13,590 nt of DNA from assembly GCA_017462145.1 (NCBI GenBank), contig JAFTRT010000146.1:1-13590 (forward strand). Reading direction: 5' to 3'. The position numbers and the translations under genes are program-made. The number at the start of each line of letters is the position of its first letter. Position 1 is the first letter of the stretch. This document shows positions 7,320 through 13,258 of this stretch, in pieces. Origin of the DNA: Clostridia bacterium (GTDB taxonomy: Bacteria; Bacillota_A; Clostridia; Oscillospirales; CAG-272). Under the pieces are notes generated by a model. The model was not told the origin of the DNA and did no database searches. It saw only the letters and a list, made by a program, of their open reading frames with translations.

Positions 7320-7970
7320 TTAAATGGATAGAATCCATTTCGGAATATCCGCCACGTTCTCTGCCAAGTACCGTGCTCCTGCCGCCGTCAGCTCTTCACG
7401 GGAACCATAGCCAAACAGAACACCCAAACAGTCCATCCCGTTTTGGGATGCTCCCTCTACGTCGTGAAGGCGGTCACCCACCATCAGTACACGGGAGGGT
7501 TCGGAAATGCCGCAGGCATCCAACGCATAGGCGATCACGTCTGCTTTGGCCGTACGGGTCTCATCCATCAAGGCTCCTGCCACAAACTCAAAATAAGAGG
7601 TCAGTGCAAAATGCTCCAAGATCTGCTTGGCAAAGGGCTCCGGCTTCGAGGTGGCCAGGCAAAGCCGCTTTCCCTCTCTGCGCAGCGTTTCCAACATTTG
7701 CGGAACACCGTCGTATACTTGATTCTCAAAAATACCCCGATCACGAAAATAGTCTCGGTATTCTTCCACGGCTCGGTGCGCCCGTTCCTCGGAAAAGCCG
7801 TAAAACCGCATAAAGGAATCCACCAAAGGCGGTCCGATAAAGCGATACAGCTCCGCTCTCGGCGGAACGGGAACGCCCTCCTGCTCCAAGGCATGGGCCA
7901 CCGAATTGGTAATGCCCTCCCCCGGATCGGTCAGCGTTCCGTCCAAATCAAAAAAGATCCAATCGTACAT
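7320..7970 (-). CDS. HAD-IA hydrolase, phosphoglycolate phosphatase-like
   Basis: The 216-residue cytoplasmic phosphatase has all HAD motifs: DLDGT (8-12; D8 nucleophile, D10 acid/base), ATS (106-108), a lysine near 142 after DETRTA, and GDRLHD (165-170) for Mg2+ binding. A helical cap (about 16-80) inserted after motif I marks subfamily IA, as in Gph/PpaX-type phosphatases acting on small phosphomonoesters or pyrophosphate. Its ATG lies 14 bases after the PfkB gene, and the GAGGAGG site directly follows that gene's TAA stop, so the two form a translationally close pair. The kinase neighbour hints at a sugar-phosphate substrate, which is inference only. No hairpin terminator follows, so readthrough into the sigma gene is possible. 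Confidence 0.92.
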   Translation of the reverse strand: MYDWIFFDLDGTLTDPGEGITNSVAHALEQEGVPVPPRAELYRFIGPPLVDSFMRFYGFSEERAHRAVEEYRDYFRDRGIFENQVYDGVPQMLETLRREGKRLCLATSKPEPFAKQILEHFALTSYFEFVAGALMDETRTAKADVIAYALDACGISEPSRVLMVGDRLHDVEGASQNGMDCLGVLFGYGSREELTAAGARYLAENVADIPKWILSI

Positions 7971-7984
7971 CCCATCCTCCTCAT

Positions 7985-8878
7985 TTATTCTGCATTTGCC
8001 AGCATGTTCTCCACCTGCTTGCGCAGAGGGATGGAGGGAGCGGCACCTTTGACAGACACCGCCAAAGCGGCGGCGGCCGATGCCAAGCGAATGGCCTCTG
8101 CCGGCTCACGCCCCTCAGCCAAAGCGGCCATAAAATACCCCGTAAAGGTATCCCCTGCCGCCGTGGTATCCACTGCCGTAACAGGAAAGATGGGATGGCT
8201 GACCGTTTGATAACCGTCGCTGTAAACACAGCCGTCTCCGCCCAAGGTCAGCATCACGGTCAGATGGGGATATCGCTCACGGAAGAAAGCCAGATGCTCC
8301 GTTGGATGTTCCTTTCCCGTAAAGAATTTTGCCTCGATCTCGTTGAGGACAATGCAGCTCAACTTTTCAAACGAAATGGCTCGCAAGCTTTCATCACAGG
8401 GGGATGGATTGAGAAAAATACGAATCCCCCGTTCGTAGGCTCGGTCGATCAGATATGAAATATCATTGATCTCATTTTGCAGCAACAGCATATCTCCCTC
8501 GGAAAAGAGGGACAAGGCCTCATCCATCTGTTCCTTGGTGATACAGCGGTTGGATCCTGCATAGAGCAGGATGGAATTTTGTCCGTCTGCCGCCACTTGA
8601 ATGATGGCATGGCCGTTTTTGCCGTCGATCTGACGAAGAAGCGATACGTTCACCCCACTGTCTGCCAGCAACGTCCTAAGCATCTCCCCGTCCTCGCCAA
8701 TACAGCCGCCATGAAAGACTTCTGCCCCTGCACGAGCCAACGCAACGGACTGATTGAGCCCCTTTCCTCCTGCAAAAACTTCCATTTCCTCCGAGGCCTG
8801 CGTCTCGCCGGGAACCACAATATGATCCATGGAATAGACGTAATCCAAATTACAAGAGACAAAATTCAAAATTGTCAT
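7985..8878 (-). CDS. PfkB-family carbohydrate kinase, ribokinase-like
   Basis: The 297-residue cytoplasmic kinase transfers phosphate from ATP to a sugar. The substrate-side signature GGKGLNQSVALARAGA starts at 37, and the C-terminal ATP/anion-hole signature DTTAAGDTFTGYF starts at 237, with D243 as the expected catalytic base. LNPSP (156-160) and LNEIEAKFF (178-186) match the ribokinase core. The length fits RbsK, but the family also includes fructokinases and nucleoside kinases, so the sugar is uncertain. An upstream ATG at 8905 lies close to the predicted transcription start and has no ribosome binding site; ATG 8878 follows AAAGGGAG. No sugar transporter is adjacent. It heads an operon with the HAD gene. 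Confidence 0.92.
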   Translation of the reverse strand: MTILNFVSCNLDYVYSMDHIVVPGETQASEEMEVFAGGKGLNQSVALARAGAEVFHGGCIGEDGEMLRTLLADSGVNVSLLRQIDGKNGHAIIQVAADGQNSILLYAGSNRCITKEQMDEALSLFSEGDMLLLQNEINDISYLIDRAYERGIRIFLNPSPCDESLRAISFEKLSCIVLNEIEAKFFTGKEHPTEHLAFFRERYPHLTVMLTLGGDGCVYSDGYQTVSHPIFPVTAVDTTAAGDTFTGYFMAALAEGREPAEAIRLASAAAALAVSVKGAAPSIPLRKQVENMLANAE

Positions 8879-8914
8879 GACCGCTCCCTTTCTTTTTGAA
8901 TCCATGATAAGGAT

Positions 8915-8943
8915 AGTGTATCACATTCCCCCCAAAAAGTCAA
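8915..8943 (-). promoter_or_regulatory. Sigma-A promoter of the PfkB-HAD operon
   Basis: On the minus strand, TTGACT (8938-8943) and TACACT (8915-8920) are 17 bp apart, with an extended TGA before the -10 box. The predicted start near 8908 gives a leader of about 30 bases that includes the ribosome binding site. Confidence 0.83.
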
Positions 8944-8944
8944 C

Positions 8945-8975
8945 AAAAAAGAAGGTGCGCACAGCTCACACCTTC
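8945..8975 (-). terminator. Orphan minus-strand terminator upstream of the PfkB promoter
   Basis: GAAGGTG and CACCTTC (8969-8975 and 8951-8957) form a stem followed on the minus strand by TTTTTTG (8945-8950), a classic intrinsic terminator. No convincing minus-strand gene lies immediately upstream of it. It sits two bases beyond the PfkB -35 box, so it either ends an unannotated transcript or insulates the promoter. Confidence 0.72.
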
Positions 8976-9139
8976 CCACGCAAACGGCTCTTCTATCCTC
9001 CCCGTTCTCTCCTTTCCATGAAAAAGCCATACAAGCTCCGCACATTTTTTGATTTAACAAAACAAAAACATTTTGCAAAAAAACAAACAACATTCCGGCG
9101 GTATACTATTGGCATCATAGGAAAAAGGAGGACATCACC
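8976..9139. other. AT-rich intergenic interval before the repeat-protein gene
   Basis: This interval has no convincing protein gene. The plus strand has TATACT (9102-9107) about 30 bases before ATG 9140 and a strong AAAAAGGAGGA site, but no recognisable -35 box 16-18 bp upstream; the stretch 9060-9090 is A-rich. The minus strand has a possible TTAAAT box (9052-9057) that could feed the orphan terminator, with a weak -35. An alternative sigma factor for the plus-strand operon is possible but unproven. Confidence 0.4.
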
Positions 9140-9391
9140 ATGTCTAAAATCGCACAAACCAACGAAAAAATCGCAAAAAACGTCGTAGAGGGCTATAAAA
9201 AAATCGAGACCGGCGTGGTCGAGGGCTACAAAAAGATCGAGACCGGGGTGGTCAATGGATTTGAAAAGGTATCCGATCAATGCATCCAAACCCTGTTTGC
9301 CAAGGAGGGCGAATCGGTAGAGGATGCCAAAAAAAGACTGTCGGGGAAGCAGAACTCCAACCGCCAAGACACGGAACAGGAGGACGCCTAA
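9140..9391 (+). CDS. Small 11-residue-repeat amphipathic protein
   Basis: The 83-residue protein is soluble, rich in Lys, Glu, Val and Gly, and has no signal peptide. Residues 15-47 hold three 11-residue units, VVEGYKKIETG twice and then VVNGFEKVSDQ. An 11-residue period of this kind favours amphipathic (11/3) helices, as in synucleins, apolipoproteins and LEA proteins, and suggests reversible membrane-surface binding or stress protection; this is inference by pattern. The C-terminal FAKEGESVEDAKKRLSG is a conserved-looking block I associate with unnamed small proteins of gut Bacillota. ATG 9140 follows AAAAAGGAGGA. The next gene begins directly after the TAA stop, so the two are co-translated. 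I do not know a characterised homologue. Confidence 0.85.
   Translation: MSKIAQTNEKIAKNVVEGYKKIETGVVEGYKKIETGVVNGFEKVSDQCIQTLFAKEGESVEDAKKRLSGKQNSNRQDTEQEDA
9182..9280 (+). repeat. Three tandem 33-bp coding repeats
   Basis: Units at 9182-9214, 9215-9247 and 9248-9280 each encode 11 residues. The first two encode identical peptides but differ at several synonymous third positions, showing selection on the protein rather than a recent copying event. The third has diverged. Confidence 0.9.
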
Positions 9392-10033
9392 ATGGTTTCG
9401 AAAAAGTTTGTCCGCCTCTGTCTTTCCATTTGCTTGCTGGCAACTCTTTTAACGGGGTGCACACTCCCCACCGCTGACGGGATCAACAGTACCGTTACCT
9501 TGCCATCCGTTTATCGCATTACATACGAGGTCAAAGCCTCGGACGGTGTGATTCACACGGTCAGCCGTGCACAGGATGCCAATGGCAATCTCTATTTCCG
9601 ATCCGGCGTGACCGAACTGCTCTTCCTTAAGGACGGAAACGATTTCGTGCTCTATGAAAAAGACGAAAACGGAGCCTTTACGACCAAGGAAGGGATCAAG
9701 GTAGACCAAGAATACGCAAAGGAAGCCACGGAAGAATTTTTCACCTATGCGGAGCAATCCAAAAAGAAATATCTTCCCGGTATCAAAGAAACGGGAGAGG
9801 CTACCGTATTGAATCGAACCTGCAAGGTATTTGAGGTGTCGGTCGGCATTGAGAGCCATCGGGTCAGCTATTCCTACTATGTGGATACCGAAACAGGCGT
9901 TTGCCTTGGCTTTGATTCTTCCATGATCCTGGCCAACATTTCCTTGGATACCAATGATACCGTCTTTACCTGCACCGAATTTGCCACCGAGTGTGCCGAT
10001 CTTGCCACGCTTCGTTCCGAAGCGCAGGCTTAA
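9392..10033 (+). CDS. Exported lipoprotein of unknown function
   Basis: The 213-residue protein starts with a lipoprotein signal peptide: KK and R, a hydrophobic stretch, then the lipobox LLTGC with Cys23 as the expected lipidated residue. The mature part is hydrophilic and mostly beta-like (ITYEVKASDGVIHTVSRA, ENGAFTTKEGIKV, RVSYSYYVDTETGVCLGF). The pattern recalls outer-leaflet lipoproteins that carry a lipid- or ligand-binding beta sheet, but I recognise no named family. Its ATG directly follows the TAA of the repeat-protein gene, with AGGAGG inside that gene's last codons, so they are translationally coupled. If the repeat protein binds membranes, both could serve the envelope; that is inference. 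A 20-bp terminator follows. Confidence 0.85.
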   Translation: MVSKKFVRLCLSICLLATLLTGCTLPTADGINSTVTLPSVYRITYEVKASDGVIHTVSRAQDANGNLYFRSGVTELLFLKDGNDFVLYEKDENGAFTTKEGIKVDQEYAKEATEEFFTYAEQSKKKYLPGIKETGEATVLNRTCKVFEVSVGIESHRVSYSYYVDTETGVCLGFDSSMILANISLDTNDTVFTCTEFATECADLATLRSEAQA

Positions 10034-10044
10034 CAAATCCATAC

Positions 10045-10089
10045 AAAACAATCTCGGCAGAGACAAACCGTCTCTGCCGAGATTGTTTT
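10045..10089. terminator. Strong bidirectional terminator, lipoprotein gene / araC-type gene
   Basis: A perfect 20-bp stem (10045-10064 with 10070-10089) has a 5-base loop. It is flanked by A-runs and T-runs within the stem itself (AAAACAATCTCGG), so it can act on both strands. It lies between two convergent genes. Confidence 0.92.
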
Positions 10090-10099
10090 CGATAGCCCC

Positions 10100-10897
10100 T
10101 CACTCGTGAATCGGCTTGATTCTGCCCTTGCCCGTTCGGTATTCCCGAGGAGTCATCCCCATGATCCGCTTGAAATTGCGGTTGAAGGAGCTTTGCGACT
10201 CAAAGCCTGCCATGCCGTAGATCTGGGTAATGCTCTTGCTTTCGTCCGACAACAGTGTCACTGCAAGACGAATCCGATATTCGTTCAACAGTGTTTGAAA
10301 GGAAACGCCAAAGTTGCGGTTGACCAAGGAGGACAAATACCGAGGATGGTAGCCTGCCGCCTTTGCCACACTTTTTTCATCCAAATTTTCTGTGCAATGG
10401 GCCTCCAAATAATCCGAAAGCCAAAGGGAAAATGCCTCCTTGCGGGCGGGATTTCCGTTGATTCTTTGATTGGCCTCATAAAAGGATGCGATCTGATACA
10501 GAACCGACCGAAACATACAATGATCTCGTTTGCTATAGTGTAACAACAGATCAAACAGAGAAAAACTCTCTGTGGCCAAAACAGGATCCTTCCGCTCTCC
10601 CCCACGGACTTGGGCATCCAGCTCGGGGAGGTAATCGGCGGAAAAGATGATAAATTGACTCAAAGAACCCTCTGCCGACGTTTGATAGGAATGGATGAGC
10701 TGGGGGAGGATTAGGATTTGTTGCCCTTCCGTCAGCACGTATTCCTCGCCTTCGATCCAAACGTGAAGACGGCCGGACTTAACACGCAACAGCTCAAAGT
10801 TGGCGTGGAGATGTGCGTGGAAAGTCAGATTTTTTTGATAGCGAAAGATCTCCTTTTGAAAACCAAAAGAAGGATATTGGGTTTCGTAAATGGCCAT
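10100..10897 (-). CDS. AraC-family transcriptional regulator with cupin sensor domain
   Basis: The 265-residue protein has an N-terminal cupin-like domain (about 20-90; HAHLHANFELLRVKSGRL, then EGQQILILPQLIHSY), which in this family binds a small ligand, often a sugar. The C-terminal pair of helix-turn-helix motifs (about 165-258; LDEKSVAKAAGYHPRYLSSL and ITQIYGMAGFESQSSFNRNF, ending KRIMGMTPREYR) is typical AraC/XylS. The frame extends upstream to 11599, but ATG 10897 follows AGAGGAA, has a strong promoter just upstream, and gives the normal family length. It diverges from the ThuA-MocA operon across 117 bp, which makes it the likely local regulator of that operon. Confidence 0.93.
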   Translation of the reverse strand: MAIYETQYPSFGFQKEIFRYQKNLTFHAHLHANFELLRVKSGRLHVWIEGEEYVLTEGQQILILPQLIHSYQTSAEGSLSQFIIFSADYLPELDAQVRGGERKDPVLATESFSLFDLLLHYSKRDHCMFRSVLYQIASFYEANQRINGNPARKEAFSLWLSDYLEAHCTENLDEKSVAKAAGYHPRYLSSLVNRNFGVSFQTLLNEYRIRLAVTLLSDESKSITQIYGMAGFESQSSFNRNFKRIMGMTPREYRTGKGRIKPIHE

Positions 10898-10937
10898 CTG
10901 CTTGTTTCCTCTTCTTTTTTCTGAACTTTTGATTGAT

Positions 10938-10966
10938 ATTATACCACATTTGTTTTGCTTTTTCAA
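10938..10966 (-). promoter_or_regulatory. Promoter of the AraC-family gene
   Basis: On the minus strand, TTGAAA (10961-10966) lies 17 bp from TATAAT (10938-10943), with an extended TGG before the -10 box. It is strong by sequence. The -35 box abuts the -35 box of the opposite promoter and overlaps the palindrome at 10964-10973. Confidence 0.83.
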
Positions 10967-10983
10967 GTACTTGGCTGTATAAT
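10955..10983 (+). promoter_or_regulatory. Promoter of the ThuA-MocA operon
   Basis: TTGCTT (10955-10960), 17 bp, then TATAAT (10978-10983). The perfect -10 and poor -35 suit a promoter that needs an activator, as AraC proteins often provide. A 10-bp palindrome, CAAGTACTTG (10964-10973), lies in the spacer. Confidence 0.75.
10964..10973. promoter_or_regulatory. Candidate shared operator (palindrome)
   Basis: CAAGTACTTG is a perfect 10-bp palindrome within the spacer of the plus promoter and across the -35 box of the minus promoter, so one bound protein could affect both. AraC proteins usually bind direct repeats, so this may belong to another factor or be chance. Confidence 0.35.
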
Positions 10984-11014
10984 AAACTTGTAACATGAAA
11001 AAAGGAGGATTCCC

Positions 11015-11737
11015 ATGAAAAAAGCATTGATTTTTTGGGGCGGCTGGAACGGCCATGAACCGGAAAAGGTGTCCGCTCGCTTCCAAGCTATCTTGGAAAA
11101 GAACGGATTTGAAGTGGATCGCTTTGGTGATCTGGAGTGTTTGGCCGATCGAGAAACACTTCTCACCTATGATCTTCTTGTTCCCTGCGTGACAGGCAGT
11201 GAGATCCCACGGGATTATGAAAAGAATGTTTCCTTTGCTGTCAGCCGCGGCATTGGATTGGCAGGCTGTCACGGCGGTATGTGCGATTCCTTCCGCAAAT
11301 CCACCGAATGGCAATTCATCACCGGCGGTCAGTGGGTCAGCCATCCGGGCGGAGACGGCGTAACCTATACGGTTCACGTACACCGAGGCACCAGCCCGAT
11401 CATTGAGGGAATCGAGGACTTTGAGGTTTGCTCCGAGCACTATTACCTCCATGTAGATCCCGCTATTGAGGTACTGGCTACCACACGCTTCCCTCTGGTC
11501 AATTTCTACCATGCCGCCAATAAGCCCATCGATATGCCCGTGGTTTGGACGAAATATTGGGGCATTGGACGGGTATTCTATTGTTCCCTGGGTCACCATG
11601 ACGACGTATTTGACAATGCCCCCTCCGCACAGGTGCTAATGGAGAGAGGGATGCTTTGGGCGGCAGAAGGAAGAGCCGCTGCTGAAGCGAACGGAATGAA
11701 CCCCGAAGACTACGACAACACCGCAAAAATGTATTGA
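11015..11737 (+). CDS. ThuA-like domain protein
   Basis: The 240-residue cytoplasmic protein belongs to the ThuA-like (trehalose utilisation) fold, a glutamine-amidotransferase-like domain. Seen are the N-terminal ALIFWGGWNGHEP (4-16), YDLLVPCVTG (52-61), the nucleophile-elbow-like GLAGCHGGMCDSF (81-93), WVSHPGG (107-113), SEHYYLHVDP (140-149), and the C-terminal PVVWTKYWGIGRVFYCSLGHHDDVF (175-199 by position). Cys85 and the conserved His residues are candidates for catalysis. Members often pair with Gfo/Idh/MocA dehydrogenases in pathways that oxidise sugars to 3-keto forms; that partner follows here 20 bases later. The sugar and exact reaction are unknown. ATG 11015 follows AAAAAAGGAGGA, with a TATAAT promoter just upstream. 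Confidence 0.92.
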   Translation: MKKALIFWGGWNGHEPEKVSARFQAILEKNGFEVDRFGDLECLADRETLLTYDLLVPCVTGSEIPRDYEKNVSFAVSRGIGLAGCHGGMCDSFRKSTEWQFITGGQWVSHPGGDGVTYTVHVHRGTSPIIEGIEDFEVCSEHYYLHVDPAIEVLATTRFPLVNFYHAANKPIDMPVVWTKYWGIGRVFYCSLGHHDDVFDNAPSAQVLMERGMLWAAEGRAAAEANGMNPEDYDNTAKMY

Positions 11738-11757
11738 GTAAAAGAAAGGATACGAAC

Positions 11758-12861
11758 ATGTTAAACGTCGGAATGGTAGGTGTGGGCTGTATCAGCGGCA
11801 TCTATTTGAAAAACTTTGCAGAAACCTTCCGTGATGTCAAGCTGGTGGCCGTCTGCGACTTGATCCGCAAACGGGCCGAACAGGCACAGGAGAAATACAA
11901 GATTCCCAAGCTCTATGATACCATGGAAGAACTGTTTGCCGATCCCGAGATCGACATCGTCCTGAATCTGACTCGCCCTTACGAGCATTTTGAGGTCTCT
12001 AAGGCCGCATTGCTGGCAGGCAAACACGTTTACTCCGAGAAGCCCTTGGGTGCCGATTGGGAGGAAGGCTGTGAGCTGGTTCGTCTGGCCGAGGAAAAAG
12101 GCCTTTGGATCGGCGGTGCCCCCGATACCTTTATGGGAGCAGGTATCCAATCCTGCCGCAAGCTCATCGAAGACGGCTTTATGGGCGACGTGGTGGGCGG
12201 CCGTTGCGTCATGGCACATCACGGCGTGGAATCCTGGCATCCCGATCCCGATTTCTACTATCAGAGAGGCGGCGGTCCCCTGCTGGATATGGGTCCTTAT
12301 TACATCACCGCTCTCATCAATCTGCTGGGCGGAATCAAATCCGTCTTCGGCGTTTGCAACACCACCTTTGAAGAGCGCTTGATTACGGCGAAACCCCACG
12401 AGGGAGAGATCATCCATGTCAATGTTCCCACGCATTACGAGTGTCTGCTCACCTTTGAGTCGGGTGTGAACGTCTCTTTCCTGACCACCTTTGATATTTA
12501 CAGCCCCAAACAGCCTTGTATTCAGTTGTTCGGTACCAAGGGAAACCTTTTGGTTCCCGATCCCAACTGCTTCGGAAGCGAAAAGGGTATGAAATTTACA
12601 GACGGAACAACAGGTGAGGAAATCGAGCTTCCCTTGACCTTTGATTACTGTGTAAACTCTCGCTGTCTGGGTCTTGACGATCTGGCTGCCGCCATCGAGC
12701 AGAAGAGAACGCCCAGAGCATCCTACCTCCAAACCTATCACGTATTGGAAGCCATGACGGGCATTATGAAGAGCACCGAAACCGGTGTTCCCTACCAAAT
12801 GACCACTCACTTTGAGCGTCAAGCACCTATGGATCCCACCCTGCCTCACGGCACACTGTAA
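11758..12861 (+). CDS. Gfo/Idh/MocA-family oxidoreductase
   Basis: The 367-residue NAD(P)-dependent dehydrogenase acts on sugars or cyclitols. The N-terminal Rossmann fold begins VGMVGVGCISGIYLKNF, with a glycine-rich loop at 8-14. The family signature EKP is at 94-96 (K95 the expected catalytic lysine). The substrate side shows GGGPLLDMGPYYITAL (171-186), where D177 is kept and Tyr replaces the usual His, a variant seen in the family. Residues 145-330 form the alpha/beta dimer domain. An in-frame TTG at 11734 overlaps the ThuA gene's stop; ATG 11758 has AAAGGA upstream and is preferred. With ThuA it likely converts one sugar substrate under the divergent AraC regulator. No transporter is adjacent. 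Confidence 0.94.
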   Translation: MLNVGMVGVGCISGIYLKNFAETFRDVKLVAVCDLIRKRAEQAQEKYKIPKLYDTMEELFADPEIDIVLNLTRPYEHFEVSKAALLAGKHVYSEKPLGADWEEGCELVRLAEEKGLWIGGAPDTFMGAGIQSCRKLIEDGFMGDVVGGRCVMAHHGVESWHPDPDFYYQRGGGPLLDMGPYYITALINLLGGIKSVFGVCNTTFEERLITAKPHEGEIIHVNVPTHYECLLTFESGVNVSFLTTFDIYSPKQPCIQLFGTKGNLLVPDPNCFGSEKGMKFTDGTTGEEIELPLTFDYCVNSRCLGLDDLAAAIEQKRTPRASYLQTYHVLEAMTGIMKSTETGVPYQMTTHFERQAPMDPTLPHGTL

Positions 12862-12867
12862 TATAAG

Positions 12868-12910
12868 AAAGCACGCCCCGTCCGTTGATTCGGACGGGGC
12901 GCACTGCTTT
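12868..12910. terminator. Terminator shared by the oxidoreductase gene and tRNA-Gly
   Basis: An 11-bp GC-rich core stem (CGCCCCGTCCG at 12874-12884 with 12891-12901) is flanked by partial outer pairing AAAGCA/TGCTTT. On the minus strand it is followed by TGCTTTCTTAT after the tRNA-Gly CCA end; on the plus strand by CACTGCTTT. It serves convergent transcription from both sides. Confidence 0.85.
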
Positions 12911-12983
12911 GGAGCAGATAACGGGAATCGAACCCGCATGGCCAGCTTGGGAAGCTGGAGTTCTACCACTGAACTATATCTGC
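12910..12983 (-). tRNA. tRNA-Gly (CCC anticodon)
   Basis: Read on the minus strand, a 7-bp acceptor stem GCAGATA/TATCTGC is perfect. The D arm is GTTC/GAAC, the anticodon stem CCAGC/GCTGG encloses TTCCCAA (anticodon CCC, codon GGG), and the T arm contains TTCGATT. Discriminator U and an encoded CCA (12910-12912) follow. It reads a rarer glycine codon. It is the last stable RNA in the cluster, about 300 bp from tRNA-Lys, so it may have its own promoter. Confidence 0.96.
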
Positions 12984-13047
12984 AAAATATCTCTGTTTGC
13001 TAATATGAGATAGGCACACCTTGACGATGCCCACGTTTTAAGAAAAA

Positions 13048-13072
13048 AGCTATTTAGACTTGGTGCACCTTC
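13048..13072. repeat. Direct repeat copy A: tRNA-Lys 3' end plus flank
   Basis: The sequence AGCTATTTAGACTT followed by GGTGCACCTTC matches copy B at 13266-13291 with one substitution (T for C) and one base fewer. Copy B is the real 3' end of tRNA-Lys with its terminator arm. Both copies have an A-run (T-run on the minus strand) on the left. Confidence 0.88.
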
Positions 13073-13114
13073 CCAGCTAAAATGCGAAGCATTTTTGCGT
13101 TGGATTCGAACCCG
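13062..13114 (-). pseudogene. Remnant of a tRNA-Lys 3' half with inserted hairpin
   Basis: On the minus strand this reads CGGGTTCGAATCC (T-arm, 13102-13114), then a segment absent from the true gene that contains a 7-bp hairpin, then GAAGGTGCACC (acceptor 3' strand and CC). The real gene has the same two blocks almost adjacent. The 5' half of a tRNA (acceptor, D arm, anticodon) is absent upstream, so it cannot fold as a normal tRNA. It could be a duplication remnant, a collapsed tRNA array or part of a structured RNA. Confidence 0.6.
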
Positions 13115-13214
13115 AGTTGCGAAGCAACTTCCCGGGTGGCGGGCAAGCCCGCTTTCCATATCGATCATCGAATCCTCTAATCGGAATATTAACATCACGA
13201 TGTCCTCACAAAGC

Positions 13215-13220
13215 TATTAT
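13215..13220 (-). promoter_or_regulatory. Possible extended -10 element on the minus strand
   Basis: TGATATAAT is a full extended -10 box, but the hexamer 17 bp upstream (CCATCA) is a poor -35. It would drive transcription across the hairpin interval toward tRNA-Gly. Confidence 0.35.
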
Positions 13221-13258
13221 ATCAAAATGTTAATACCCTGATGGTGCATTTTTTCTCT

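Noticed and set aside
9085..9107. Full sigma-A promoter for the repeat-protein operon
   Set aside because: TATACT at 9102-9107 is good, but the bases 16-18 bp upstream are A-rich and do not resemble a -35 box; only the -10 can be supported.
10898..11599. N-terminal extension of the AraC-family frame to 11599
   Set aside because: It runs through the divergent promoter region and antisense to the ThuA gene. ATG 10897 has a ribosome binding site, a promoter and the normal family length.
11761..12969. 402-codon minus-strand frame opposite the oxidoreductase gene
   Set aside because: The plus strand encodes a clear Gfo/Idh/MocA enzyme with a ribosome binding site; the antisense frame has no recognisable domain and runs into tRNA-Gly.
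12974..13198. Minus-strand open frame of 74 codons across the tRNA-Lys remnant and into tRNA-Gly
   Set aside because: It overlaps a tRNA, is made of hairpin and tRNA-derived sequence, and its residue composition is not protein-like. A GAGGAC and GTG at its start are probably chance, though the transcript itself may be real.
13187..13235. Miniature transposon bounded by TATTAACAT/ATGTTAATA inverted repeats
   Set aside because: The 9-bp ends are AT-rich and short, the element would be only about 49 bp, and no target duplication is evident.
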